Assembly (NCBI GenBank): GCA_001770415.1
Contig: MEQX01000093.1
Span: forward strand, 1-64,000
Direction of reading: 5' to 3'
Length of the DNA: 64,000 bases
Origin: Betaproteobacteria bacterium RIFCSPLOWO2_02_FULL_63_19
GTDB taxonomy: Bacteria > Pseudomonadota > Gammaproteobacteria > Burkholderiales > SG8-39
Positions within the stretch are counted from its first letter, which is position 1. Every line of letters starts with the position of its first letter. The position numbers and the translations under genes are program-made. Below the pieces are notes generated by a model. The model had not been told where the DNA came from, did not search any database, and worked only from the letters and a program-made list of their open reading frames with translations. Below, one piece after another: positions 47,205-57,149 of the stretch.

Positions 47205-48908
47205 TCATTCGAGCAGCCATAGCTCACCCCATGCTCCGACGGTAACTCGCCTAGCGCCCGCGTGCAGTCGATGTGCCATTTCCGCATTTTCCTTGCGACC
47301 ATGGCTAATCATGAAAAGGACCTTCCTCGTCAGCGGCGGATAATTGTGCAGCATGTCGATCGTGTAGTAGCCATAGCTCGTGTCGATAAAAGCGACTTGC
47401 GCCATGGACGTATCGGCCAATGGAACCTGGCCAAGGTGCCGTTCGATGAACGCGTTGACCTGCATAACGCGTAATGAGGTAGACAACAGAAGGCTCCCGA
47501 GCGCAAGTGCTCCGACCGCCGCAACGAATCGCCTTCCGCCCGAAGACCTTACCGGAACGCGAACCATGGCGGCTGCTGCCAGCACGGCAAGAACGCCCCA
47601 GGCGGAGTGGAAATATCGGTATCCCCATCCATGGCCCTGGTCAAAGGGGATCAGAAAGTACCCTAGGAACGTCGTAATCGCTGATGCAAGCAGCAACCCG
47701 TACCGCGGATCCGTCCGGGCTTTCAGGAAACCGAACCACGCAAGGATCGGCAGTCCGGGCACTGCCCATACCCAAAGTTTCACCAAGCCGCCAACACGAA
47801 CCAGTACGGTGTGCGCATCCGGGAGGTTCGCGATCTTTCCGATCGCCGCCATCCAGCGTATTGCATAAGGTACAGTCGCCGCAGCGCTGCCCGGTGGCGT
47901 ATGAATCGAGCCAGCACTGCGCAAATCGCCGAGCAATTGCAGCCACCCGACGCCAAGGGCACCCGCGAAAGGTATATAACCGAGTGCCAGCGCCACAAAA
48001 CACCGGAACTCGCGACGAACGAGGAGCCAGACTATCCAGGGCGCCGCATAGAGCATATGAGGTGGCGGGCTGTGCATGACCAGCGCAAACCCACCGACCA
48101 TTCCCGCGGCGAGTGCCTTTCCCGGTGTAGGCCGCAGCAGCAACAGCGTGTAGACCGTACTGAACAGAAGGTTCGCGCTCATCGAATAGTAGGACATCGC
48201 GTTGATCGAGAACGCCGGGGACGCGAGCGCGAAAAGAATCGCCCAGCCTCCGGCTTCCTCGCTGGCGCAGAGCTCGCGCGCCAGCCGGTGCACAGCCACG
48301 AGCGACAATGCCCCGATCGCAGGGTTGGATGCCCACGGGATGCCGAGAAACGTAAAGGGCGTGAGCAGAAGCGCGAATCCGGGCATGAAATAGGAAACCA
48401 CCTCGCCCCCTGGGCGGGACACGATTAGAAACGATTTCTGAAATGGCTTCGCGATGAGCCAATCCAGGAGTTCCACCGGATAGTGGCCTATGAGATGTCC
48501 CGCGGCGAATACTTCGCTCTGAAAACGAACGCTGTACTCGTCCATCGACAGCGGATAATCGTGATAGGCGAATACTGCGCCGACGCAAAAGGCGACGAAT
48601 GCCACGCCAGCGACAATGTTCGGATGATTTCCAATTGCGCGCACCACTGCGATCGTCGGCCCGCTATTCCTTGAAAGAAGCGCCACAGCCAGTAGGCCGA
48701 CGATCAGCAGTGCAGCCCAGTAATCCTGATTGATCAGCAGATTCCAGAAGATTGGCGCCGAGTATGGGTCGTTTACGCCGAGGCGGTGCCGAACTATAAA
48801 GCCCAGACAAAAGACGGAGACGATTACACTGCCGAGAAAGAATGAACGTGAAACATCATTCTCGCTCCCGGGAAACAGGAACTCTCCTACGCTTGTCGCT
48901 TGCCTCAT
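47205..48908 (-). CDS. Polytopic membrane protein, ArnT/PMT-like glycosyltransferase (GT-C fold candidate)
   Basis: Many TM segments; YHDYPLSMDEYSVRFQSEVFAAG (acidic motif in first large loop, GT-C style). Confidence 0.65.
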   Translation of the reverse strand: MRQATSVGEFLFPGSENDVSRSFFLGSVIVSVFCLGFIVRHRLGVNDPYSAPIFWNLLINQDYWAALLIVGLLAVALLSRNSGPTIAVVRAIGNHPNIVAGVAFVAFCVGAVFAYHDYPLSMDEYSVRFQSEVFAAGHLIGHYPVELLDWLIAKPFQKSFLIVSRPGGEVVSYFMPGFALLLTPFTFLGIPWASNPAIGALSLVAVHRLARELCASEEAGGWAILFALASPAFSINAMSYYSMSANLLFSTVYTLLLLRPTPGKALAAGMVGGFALVMHSPPPHMLYAAPWIVWLLVRREFRCFVALALGYIPFAGALGVGWLQLLGDLRSAGSIHTPPGSAAATVPYAIRWMAAIGKIANLPDAHTVLVRVGGLVKLWVWAVPGLPILAWFGFLKARTDPRYGLLLASAITTFLGYFLIPFDQGHGWGYRYFHSAWGVLAVLAAAAMVRVPVRSSGGRRFVAAVGALALGSLLLSTSLRVMQVNAFIERHLGQVPLADTSMAQVAFIDTSYGYYTIDMLHNYPPLTRKVLFMISHGRKENAEMAHRLHAGARRVTVGAWGELWLLE

Positions 48909-49023
48909 ATTAGGTCGTTCCCGCTTCGAATCGGCGGAATCATTAGACAGCCCGCCGAAGGCGCGTACCACTCAACAAGAATCGTCGTTCGGCGCAGAAC
49001 CCTAGGCAGCCCAAGCTGTCGGT

Positions 49024-50439
49024 CTAATAGGCGGCCGGCTGCGTGAAACCGCGCACTACCGTCAAGAAGACAATCTTGAGGTCCAGCCAAATCGACCAGT
49101 TTCGGATGTAGTAGAGGTCGTGCTCGACCCGTTTGCGCATCTTCTCCACGGTGTCGGTTTCACCGCGCCACCCATTCACCTGTGCCCAACCCGTGATGCC
49201 CGGCTTTACTTTATGCCTGAGCATATATCCCGTAACGAGCTTTCGGTATTGTTCATTGTGCGACACCGCGTGTGGTCGCGGACCGACGACCGACATATGC
49301 CCTTGGAGCACGTTGAAAAACTGCGGTAGTTCATCCAGCGAAGTGCGTCTCAGAAAGGCGCCGAAACGCGTTACTCTCGGATCGGCCTTACGCGCCTGCG
49401 GCACGTCCCCGCCGTCCTCGAGAACCTTCATCGTACGGAATTTCCATACTTCGACAACTTTGCCGCTCATTCCGTAACGGTGCTGGACAAATAGCACCGG
49501 GCCACGCGAGGTTAGCTTTATCGCTAATGCGACCAGCAGCATTAAGGGCAACGCGGGTATCAAAATAAGCCCGGCCAGGGCGATGTCTTCAAGTCGCTTG
49601 AGTGAGCCGTCTACGCCCAGAAACGGCGTATCGAATATGCTCACGACTGGCATGCCCTCGATTTCTGTCCAGCGCGCATTCATCATTTCGAACATGAAGA
49701 ATTCGGGCACGAGAAAGACCGACGCGGTGGTGTCGGAAAGCTCCCTGATCAGATCCATGACTCTCCGCTCATTTACAAGTGGCAGCGCGACGTACACGTA
49801 ATCCAAATTGCCTGACCTAGCGCGCTCAACCATGGTCGCAAGGCTTCCCTCGACCCTGTAAGGGTGCCCTGCAAGTGGCTCCACTCCGCGGTGCACATCG
49901 TCATCGTAAAAACCGATCAGATTCAATCCAAGCCATTCAGCGGCCAACACGCGTTCGGCGACGCGGCGCGCAAGATCTCCCGCGCCGGCGATCGCGAGCG
50001 AGCGCATGTTGCGCCCATTCGCTCGGCTTGCGCGCAAGAACAGGCGTATCGCAAACCGAAGTATTACCAGTATGGAAAACGAGAGGCTCCACCAAAGGAT
50101 CATTATGACGCGGGAATAGTGCTCGGAGGTCTTGGTCAGATAAGCAATAGTGACCAGCAGCGCGGCAACGCCAGCACAGACAGCAGCAAGTTCAGCGACC
50201 TCTTGGCGCAACGCGTAGACACGCCAAGATGAATACAAATGTGTCAGCTCGCCAGCGGTCACGAACACAAGCACGGCAAGGACCGCAGCCAGCCAATAAT
50301 ATGGCCCCATCGATTGTGGGTCGTAAAAGGCTACCGCTCCGAACAACGACAAAAAGACCACCGCGGAGTCAAGCAGGCGGTGCAGGAATGCGAACTTGGA
50401 GGCATGGGGTCGGATCAGACCACCAGCATCGGATGCCAT
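49024..50439 (-). CDS. Undecaprenyl-phosphate sugar phosphotransferase (polyprenyl glycosylphosphotransferase, WcaJ-like)
   Basis: N-terminal TMs; KRLEDIALAGLILIPALPLMLLVALAIKLTSRGPVLFVQHRYGMSGKVVEVWKFRTM; RTSLDELPQFFNVLQGHMSVVGPRPH. Confidence 0.95.
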   Translation of the reverse strand: MASDAGGLIRPHASKFAFLHRLLDSAVVFLSLFGAVAFYDPQSMGPYYWLAAVLAVLVFVTAGELTHLYSSWRVYALRQEVAELAAVCAGVAALLVTIAYLTKTSEHYSRVIMILWWSLSFSILVILRFAIRLFLRASRANGRNMRSLAIAGAGDLARRVAERVLAAEWLGLNLIGFYDDDVHRGVEPLAGHPYRVEGSLATMVERARSGNLDYVYVALPLVNERRVMDLIRELSDTTASVFLVPEFFMFEMMNARWTEIEGMPVVSIFDTPFLGVDGSLKRLEDIALAGLILIPALPLMLLVALAIKLTSRGPVLFVQHRYGMSGKVVEVWKFRTMKVLEDGGDVPQARKADPRVTRFGAFLRRTSLDELPQFFNVLQGHMSVVGPRPHAVSHNEQYRKLVTGYMLRHKVKPGITGWAQVNGWRGETDTVEKMRKRVEHDLYYIRNWSIWLDLKIVFLTVVRGFTQPAAY

Positions 50440-50555
50440 TTCTTTATGAACCCTCCGTTGAAAGCGACCCCGTATGCCGCTTGCAAAATGCTAGCATGCC
50501 CATTATTACGGCAAACGAGAACAAATTCCTTAGCTTGATGCGATCGTCGTTCCCG

Positions 50556-51812
50556 CTAGGACTTGGTGAGCCCCTCAAGCTCGCGCACGAATTCACCGAG
50601 GATCGCGCTTCGATTCCACTCCGATTCCGCCCTCGTGCGTCCGGTTGCTCCGAGCTCCAAACGCAACCGCACGTCCCGCGCCAGTTCGATAATTGCGCCG
50701 GCAAACGCGTTCAGGTCACCTGGAGCGACCACCCTGCCACAGGCCTCCAGCGCCAGCGATATCTCAGAATCTGCACTCGCAGTAGCCACAACTGGTCTTC
50801 CGCTGGCAAGCATGCCCGTGAGTTTGGATGGCATTACCAGATCGGCAATACCCGGTCGCTGAGGAAGAAGATGAATATCGGCGAGATTCAAGAGTTGATT
50901 GAGAAGGGAAGCAGGTTGAATTGGCATGAAGCGGACGTTGGCGAGCTCTGACGCCGCCGCCTCGAGTTTCGCCCTCGCAGGTCCATCACCGCATAACACG
51001 AAATCTACCGGCTCGCCTGCCAGAAGCTGCGCCGACTCAATGATGAGTTCGAGACCTTGTTTCGATCCCATCGCTCCCGAGTACAGTGCCACCACGCGGC
51101 CCGCACCAATGCCCAGCCGCTCCCTGAATATACTTGGCTCTCTGGTTGGGTAAATTTCGGCGGTGTCTACCCAGTTGCGCAGAAGCAGCGTGCGTTCCAA
51201 TGCAACGCCCTTCGTCGTCAACCGCTGCCGCATTGCCGATGAAATCGTAGATACCTTGTCAAATCGGCGCAGCAGCGATCCCTCGCAGGCATTGACGATT
51301 GCACGCGGGAAACCTGCTCGAAGCAGCCCCACCGCGAATGCAGCGTCAATTTCGAAGTCCTGAACGTGCAACCACGCAGCAGCAGCAGCGGCCCGAGCGG
51401 TTGCAAGCGCGGCAGGCGCTGATATGAGCGTAGGCGCAATCGCGATAACGACCTGCGGACGCCATGCAATCTGGCAAAGGGCTGCGGGAAGACTTGATGC
51501 CGCGAAAGAAATCAGATGCAGAACCCGGCGAAGGCCTGTCGGCCGTTTCGGAACGTAGATCGGACAGCGCCATATTTCGACCGACTTGCTCGCGACTCGG
51601 GCAATATTCGATGCCGAACGATCGATGAATTCGCGGTGATACCTGAATCGCGACCGTCCCTGCTCGCGCTCCCACCGCGGGTAATACGGCGGGCCCGCGA
51701 TGATCCGAACTTCATGCCCGACCTCGGCAAACCAAGCCGCCATTTCGCCCGTGTACTTACCCACGCCGACCAGTTCCGGCCAGAAGTTGAGACCGACTAT
51801 GAGGATCTTCAT
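50556..51812 (-). CDS. Glycosyltransferase family 4 (WcaI-like)
   Basis: MKILIVGLNFWPELVGVGKYTGEMAAWFAEVGHEVRIIAGPPYYP; VALYSGAMGSKQGLELIIESAQLL. Confidence 0.92.
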   Translation of the reverse strand: MKILIVGLNFWPELVGVGKYTGEMAAWFAEVGHEVRIIAGPPYYPRWEREQGRSRFRYHREFIDRSASNIARVASKSVEIWRCPIYVPKRPTGLRRVLHLISFAASSLPAALCQIAWRPQVVIAIAPTLISAPAALATARAAAAAAWLHVQDFEIDAAFAVGLLRAGFPRAIVNACEGSLLRRFDKVSTISSAMRQRLTTKGVALERTLLLRNWVDTAEIYPTREPSIFRERLGIGAGRVVALYSGAMGSKQGLELIIESAQLLAGEPVDFVLCGDGPARAKLEAAASELANVRFMPIQPASLLNQLLNLADIHLLPQRPGIADLVMPSKLTGMLASGRPVVATASADSEISLALEACGRVVAPGDLNAFAGAIIELARDVRLRLELGATGRTRAESEWNRSAILGEFVRELEGLTKS

Positions 51813-51922
51813 GAAGGTTCGTGCCGACGATGCGCGCTCGTGTGAACTGTTGAGATTACACGCGACTGGTGTTATACGGCGCGCATCGCCGCGGGGTAGA
51901 TGGTACCGAGCCCGCCTGCCAT

Positions 51923-53188
51923 TTAGCCCCTTTCCGCTTCCCGCACGGCAAGTGTATCGTACAGCTCGGTCATCTTCACGATCACCGATTCCCAGGTGAA
52001 CTTCTGTTCCACCAGTTGCAGCGCATTCGTGGCCAGTTCCCTAGCCCGCTCTGGATTCGCAAGAAGCCCGGTGATCGCGTCGGCCGTTTGTTGCACATCG
52101 CACGGAACAACTATGCCCGCACGGACCCCGCTGATTTCCCGCCAGATGTTGACCTTGTCTGAAATGATCACCGGGCACCCGGCGATCATGGCCTCTACGA
52201 CGGCAAGGCCAAAATTTTCCGTATATGAGGGGAGTACGAATACGTCCGCCGCGCAGAGAGCGGACCACTTTTCCTGGTTCCAGAGCATACCCGTGAATGT
52301 TGTTCGTTCGGCCACTCCCTCCTGGATCAACCACCGCCGGACCTGCTCTGCGTATCCCTCGTGGTCCGGGCCTGCAATGACCAGTTCGGCCTCGGGCCGA
52401 ACGCGTGCCACCTTGGCAAAAGCGCGTGCGAGTATGTCCAGTCCTTTCTTGAAGTTGATCCGCCCGAGATAGAGAACGAGTTCTCTACCCCGCAAATGAG
52501 GATACCTGTCCAGAAACTTCTCGCCGCCGTCAGACGCAGCTTTCCCACTATCCAGGCTGAGTCCTTCGGCGATCACAACGTTTCTTGACCGTTGCGTGGG
52601 TTCGGAGCCCTCGCCATACTTCCGATCGGCTTCCGCCACCCTGGATTTCTGCTTCCCGAAAAGCGATGTCCGCAGAGCAAGGTCCCGCTCCTCGTCTGTC
52701 GTAAACTGAATTGCTGCTGCGCCGCATATCGCTGGCCGCTCGAATAGCATTTCGTGAACCGACTTTCGCCAACGCCTCCGGACGAACAAGAACGGGTCCA
52801 GGCTGCCATGCGGCTTAATGATGTACGGAACGCCGAATTTCCTACATAGATGCACCGCGGCGGGAAGATGAAACCGGTAGAGAGAATGGACGTGCACAAC
52901 ATCGCAGGACGGAATATTCGCTTCCAGCGCCCGATACATCATCGGCGATATCCAGTACCAGCGGTACCCCAATACCGGAAAGAACCGAATCTCCACGCCG
53001 TCCCTGACCGTCCGGCCCTCCTGGTCCATATGCCAGTCGTAGGGTGCGTCGATCGTGGTGGTGTAGATGGAAACCTCGAGCCCCGCTTTAGCGAGTTCCC
53101 TGCAGAGATCGAAGCAGGCAATTGGAGCGCCACCGTGCTGGCCCCCGATCGTGGGTATGACGTGCAGGATCCTCCGATTTCGCTTCAT
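51923..53188 (-). CDS. Glycosyltransferase family 4
   Basis: RILHVIPTIGGQHGGAPIACFDLCRELAKAGLEVSIYTT; VLYLGRINFKKGLDILARAFAKV; VLPSYTENFGLAVVEAMIAGCPVI. Confidence 0.92.
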   Translation of the reverse strand: MKRNRRILHVIPTIGGQHGGAPIACFDLCRELAKAGLEVSIYTTTIDAPYDWHMDQEGRTVRDGVEIRFFPVLGYRWYWISPMMYRALEANIPSCDVVHVHSLYRFHLPAAVHLCRKFGVPYIIKPHGSLDPFLFVRRRWRKSVHEMLFERPAICGAAAIQFTTDEERDLALRTSLFGKQKSRVAEADRKYGEGSEPTQRSRNVVIAEGLSLDSGKAASDGGEKFLDRYPHLRGRELVLYLGRINFKKGLDILARAFAKVARVRPEAELVIAGPDHEGYAEQVRRWLIQEGVAERTTFTGMLWNQEKWSALCAADVFVLPSYTENFGLAVVEAMIAGCPVIISDKVNIWREISGVRAGIVVPCDVQQTADAITGLLANPERARELATNALQLVEQKFTWESVIVKMTELYDTLAVREAERG

Positions 53189-53237
53189 TGGGTCTATTTG
53201 CGCCGTTCGCTATCGCTCGGGTCCTTCAACGACGCCC

Positions 53238-54212
53238 CTAGCGGTCCTGCTCACGCATCCAGCGCACGGTGCGCTCGATTCCGTCTTGCAACGAGTAAGG
53301 CAGTTCGCCGACGACTCCCTTGAGCGGCGACATGTCATAGCGGGCGTTCGTGGTTATGTTTCCAAGCCGGTACGTGGTAAGCGGCGGATGCGTGATGCCC
53401 AGGTACCTGGATCCGTCTCCGGCCAGAGCCATGAGGTGCAGAATCGCCATAGGGACCCGGCAAACTCGTCGGGCACCGAAAGCGTCCCGGATGTGGTCCG
53501 CAAAAATCCCAATTTCGACCGCATCGTAATCTGCGACATAGAACATGCGGCGATCAACGAGCGATACCTGCGCCGTCGTTAGGCGATGCAGCTGCACCAC
53601 CGTGTTGCCGACGTATCCGAGCGACTTGAAGACCTCCTTGTTCATCGGGTGAACGTAGACTCCTCGCCTTATGGCCTGGAAGAATTCGCGGAAGGGCGTG
53701 CCAAACCACGGCCCCCAGATAGAGGTTGGACGGACTATTGTCCAATGTCCGACATCGGCCGCACGCTCACGAACCAGTTTCTCCCCTGCGACCTTGCTTT
53801 CCCCGTAATAGGTGTCGGGACGATAGTCGTACTCGTCTTTCGGCGTATACCCAATCGGACACACGAAACGCGTCGAAGCGAATATGATGCGCCTTACGGG
53901 TCTGGGCGCAGCCGCCAACGCCGCTATCAGGTTTACGACGCCAAGCGTGTTGGAATCGTATTCCGCGAGGGACTTCCCGTCGAGATCCGTCCTCGCCGCG
54001 AGATGATAGACAAGATCCGGCTGAGTCCTTTGCATAACGCCCGCCAACGCCTCGCGATCACGTATATCGGTATTGACCCAGCGTGCGCCGAACTGCGGGT
54101 TTCTCGGCGCCGCAATATCGACGTTGTATACATCGTCGCCCAGCGCGCAGTGATATTCCACCACGCTGGTACCGATGAACCCCGAGCCGCCAGTAACAAG
54201 GACCACACTCAC
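53238..54212 (-). CDS. NAD-dependent epimerase/dehydratase
   Basis: MSVVLVTGGSGFIGTSVVEYHCALGDDVYNVD; YYGESKVAGEKLV (YxxxK). Confidence 0.92.
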   Translation of the reverse strand: MSVVLVTGGSGFIGTSVVEYHCALGDDVYNVDIAAPRNPQFGARWVNTDIRDREALAGVMQRTQPDLVYHLAARTDLDGKSLAEYDSNTLGVVNLIAALAAAPRPVRRIIFASTRFVCPIGYTPKDEYDYRPDTYYGESKVAGEKLVRERAADVGHWTIVRPTSIWGPWFGTPFREFFQAIRRGVYVHPMNKEVFKSLGYVGNTVVQLHRLTTAQVSLVDRRMFYVADYDAVEIGIFADHIRDAFGARRVCRVPMAILHLMALAGDGSRYLGITHPPLTTYRLGNITTNARYDMSPLKGVVGELPYSLQDGIERTVRWMREQDR

Positions 54213-54446
54213 TTATGCATCCGAACTATGCTCAACCTATGCTCCTGCGACGCGCGTGTGGCGAACATGTATTTCACCACAAACCGCAGGGCGCGCCCGG
54301 GATTATTCCCTGAATCTACTGCGATTGTCTTAGAATGGCGCGAATGCTTCTTTTCACGTCGCGATACCGGACGCCGCGGATCCGCGGCCCGCGGCGGACA
54401 TAGCCGATCCCCGACCATAAAAAGGGAAGCTGCCTTGCTCGTTCAC

Positions 54447-55187
54447 ATGCTGCAGAAGATGCTCAGCGCCTTTGAGGCACCGACCACCGTCGTTGCGGCG
54501 CTCGCCTGGCCGAAGTTTTCCCTCTCTTCACTGCTGATCGCGACCAGACTCAGACGGCGCGGCATCAGGCCAACCACGATCATAGACGCAGGCGCCAACG
54601 AGGGGCAATTCGCGATCGCGATGGCGCATGTCTTCCCCGATGCGACCATTCATTCGTTCGAACCAGATCCGAAGACCTACCGGCGATTGGCTCGCAACGT
54701 GAGAAGGTACTCTCGCGTGCATACGCACGAACTGGCGCTCGGCGACAGGCGCGGAGAGAGCCAATTCCATGTCAATACCGACGCCCAGGTTAGCTCGCTG
54801 CTACCAGCGTCGGAAGAGCGCAAGCGTGCCTTTCCCAACGCTCGCACCACCGGGACGATCGTCGTCAAAACGGACACCCTGAGCCGGTTCTTCGCCGATC
54901 TGGACGTAGCCCAACCAGTGCTGCTCAAGCTGGATGTACAGGGATATGAGCATCGAATTCTGGAAGGTGCCGGCGGGTTCCTGCCGAAAGTAGACTATGT
55001 CCTGACCGAAACGGCGATCCGCCCGCTTTACGTCGGAGAGGTCCCCTGCGGACACATGACGGGAATTCTGGAAAATCTCGGCTTTTCGCTCGATCTGGTC
55101 GCCGACTGGCATCACTCGCCGCGTGATGGAACGGTCATTGAACTTGATCTTCTCTTTGCTCGCGGATCGGACCGGGAGCCTCGGTAG
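54447..55187 (+). CDS. FkbM family methyltransferase
   Basis: TTIIDAGANEGQFAIAMAHVFPDATIHSFEPDPKTYRRL; LLKLDVQGYEHRILEGA; internal start chosen. Confidence 0.88.
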   Translation: MLQKMLSAFEAPTTVVAALAWPKFSLSSLLIATRLRRRGIRPTTIIDAGANEGQFAIAMAHVFPDATIHSFEPDPKTYRRLARNVRRYSRVHTHELALGDRRGESQFHVNTDAQVSSLLPASEERKRAFPNARTTGTIVVKTDTLSRFFADLDVAQPVLLKLDVQGYEHRILEGAGGFLPKVDYVLTETAIRPLYVGEVPCGHMTGILENLGFSLDLVADWHHSPRDGTVIELDLLFARGSDREPR

Positions 55188-55298
55188 TAATCAGCCATGG
55201 TAGGCGGTCCAAACTGCCGGATTCCGGAAACCACGACGCTCCCCGACACCTGCGAACCGTCTCGCCTGTTGCGCTCGGGCTTTCGCGCACGATCGCTG

Positions 55299-56108
55299 CT
55301 ACTCTCCTCGGAATCGCCCGTATATAGGTCCATGCAGCAGGCGTTCCTTGAATCCACGCCAGTTTCGCAGATGCTTAACGACCCGTACCGCACCAATCCA
55401 GGTCCAGTCCGCAGTCGAGGGCTCACGTCCAAATTGCTCCTTGAATCGCCACTTAAAGTACTTGCGAGTAGCCGCATCCAAGCGCGCGCCGCCGGTGATT
55501 GTTCCTTCATGAATGCGGTAAGCGCTTAGGAACCGGTCAAGCAGCGAAAATCGGGCCCCACTCCTGTGCATCTGGAAGAACAGCTCCCCGTCCCAGGCAA
55601 CATTGTTTTGCGGATTAAACCCACCCACTTTATGGAATGTCTCCGCCCGAAAAAACGTGGAAGGCTGCATCAGGACGGCCGCGCCCAGGGCATCCATTCG
55701 AGCGGAATACGGATCAGAGTAGCTGCGTCTGAGCACGCGGTTCGCCCCGTCGACGATCATTGCGTGACCTGATACGACGTCGACGTCTCCGTGCGACTCC
55801 AGGTAGTCCTGGACAATACGCAAGGCATGCGGGAGCAGGTAGTCATCGGAATTGAGAAACCCGAAAACGTCTCCGGTCGCGCAGGCAAACCCCTTGTTGA
55901 GACCGTCCGCCGGCCCGCAGTCCGTTTCCAGAACGATATGCGCCAGTCTCTCCGAGAAGCGTGCGATCACGGAGCGACTGCCGTCCGACGAGCCAGGGTC
56001 CACGACGATATACTCCAGATCGACGTCACTCTGGTCGATCACGGACCGCAGCGCTTGCTCCAGGTACTTCACCTGGTTGAACGAGATCGTGACGATCGAA
56101 AATCTCAT
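55299..56108 (-). CDS. Glycosyltransferase family 2
   Basis: MRFSIVTISFNQVKYLEQALRSVIDQSDVDLEYIVVDPGSSDGSRSVI; FGFLNSDDYLLP. Confidence 0.94.
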   Translation of the reverse strand: MRFSIVTISFNQVKYLEQALRSVIDQSDVDLEYIVVDPGSSDGSRSVIARFSERLAHIVLETDCGPADGLNKGFACATGDVFGFLNSDDYLLPHALRIVQDYLESHGDVDVVSGHAMIVDGANRVLRRSYSDPYSARMDALGAAVLMQPSTFFRAETFHKVGGFNPQNNVAWDGELFFQMHRSGARFSLLDRFLSAYRIHEGTITGGARLDAATRKYFKWRFKEQFGREPSTADWTWIGAVRVVKHLRNWRGFKERLLHGPIYGRFRGE

Positions 56109-56227
56109 GGGCGGGTCGGATCAGCAACGCCGCCGCGCATCGTCCCGGACATACGTCGCACCACGCGGTCAGTGCGAATATGGCATGCTAAGTTCTTGCG
56201 AAATCTCATTGGCCGAGCAGCTGTTAG

Positions 56228-56962
56228 ATGAAAGACCATATTGTTCATACGTTTAAGCGGCTGCTCGCGCGTTCAGGGCTGGAACTCAACCGGCTGGACT
56301 CCAGCAACAGCGAACGTGCCCTGGCATGGCGGCTGATCAGCGCGAGCGCGGCCGATCTGGTCGTTGATGTGGGCGCCAACGAAGGGCAATACGCGCTAGC
56401 ACTGCTTTCCATCAGGAATGACCTGCGTATTGTATCGTTTGAGCCGTTGTCAACGGCTCGTGGAGCCTTGCTCGAAAGATCCCGACGATACGAGAACTGG
56501 ACGGTGGCCGAACGAATGGCGCTCGGGTCCGCCAAGGGGTCCGCATGGTTATTCGTCTCCGCGAATTCGCTGTCGTCATCGCTGCTTCCAATGCGGCCCG
56601 AGCATGTGCGCGCTGCCCCGGAAAGCGCTTACGTAAGGCAAGAGTCGACACCTCTCGAACGATTGGATGACATCGCCGGCCGCTACTGGAGTCCGTCTGA
56701 CAGGCTGATGCTGAAGATCGATGCCCAAGGCTATGAAGCCGACGTGTTGGCCGGGGCGCGGGGCATTTTGAATCAGGTGACGGGCATCCAGACCGAAATA
56801 TCGTTTGTCACGTTGTACGAAACCCAGATGCTCGCCTACGACGTCATTAGGCAGATTGAGGAACTGGGATTCACGCTGTTTGCCATCAACAGCGATTTCA
56901 GGGATCCCCATTCGCATGCGCTTCTTCAGGCCAATGCCTTCTTCGTAAGAACCGCCGGTTAG
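56228..56962 (+). CDS. FkbM family methyltransferase
   Basis: DLVVDVGANEGQYALALLSIRNDLRIVSFEPL; RLMLKIDAQGYEADVLAGARGIL. Confidence 0.88.
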   Translation: MKDHIVHTFKRLLARSGLELNRLDSSNSERALAWRLISASAADLVVDVGANEGQYALALLSIRNDLRIVSFEPLSTARGALLERSRRYENWTVAERMALGSAKGSAWLFVSANSLSSSLLPMRPEHVRAAPESAYVRQESTPLERLDDIAGRYWSPSDRLMLKIDAQGYEADVLAGARGILNQVTGIQTEISFVTLYETQMLAYDVIRQIEELGFTLFAINSDFRDPHSHALLQANAFFVRTAG

Positions 56963-57149
56963 CGCCGTTCGGCACATCGATCTGCCCACTTTATTCCGAT
57001 ACCGTGGCTCTCCTGTCCGCCCTGAGCAAAGTCGACCGGCCCCCGTCCCTGCTGCCGCGTTGGCACCGGAAAGATAGCTGCTATCGGGCTGGATTATCCT
57101 TGAGCAACCGCGCTTTCGCCCGGGTTCACGGTGATGCGCAACGCGACTA

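Noticed and set aside
53586-54446. N-terminal extension of the 533 aa plus-strand ORF
   Set aside because: Antisense to the epimerase; only the part from about 54447 resembles FkbM methyltransferases.
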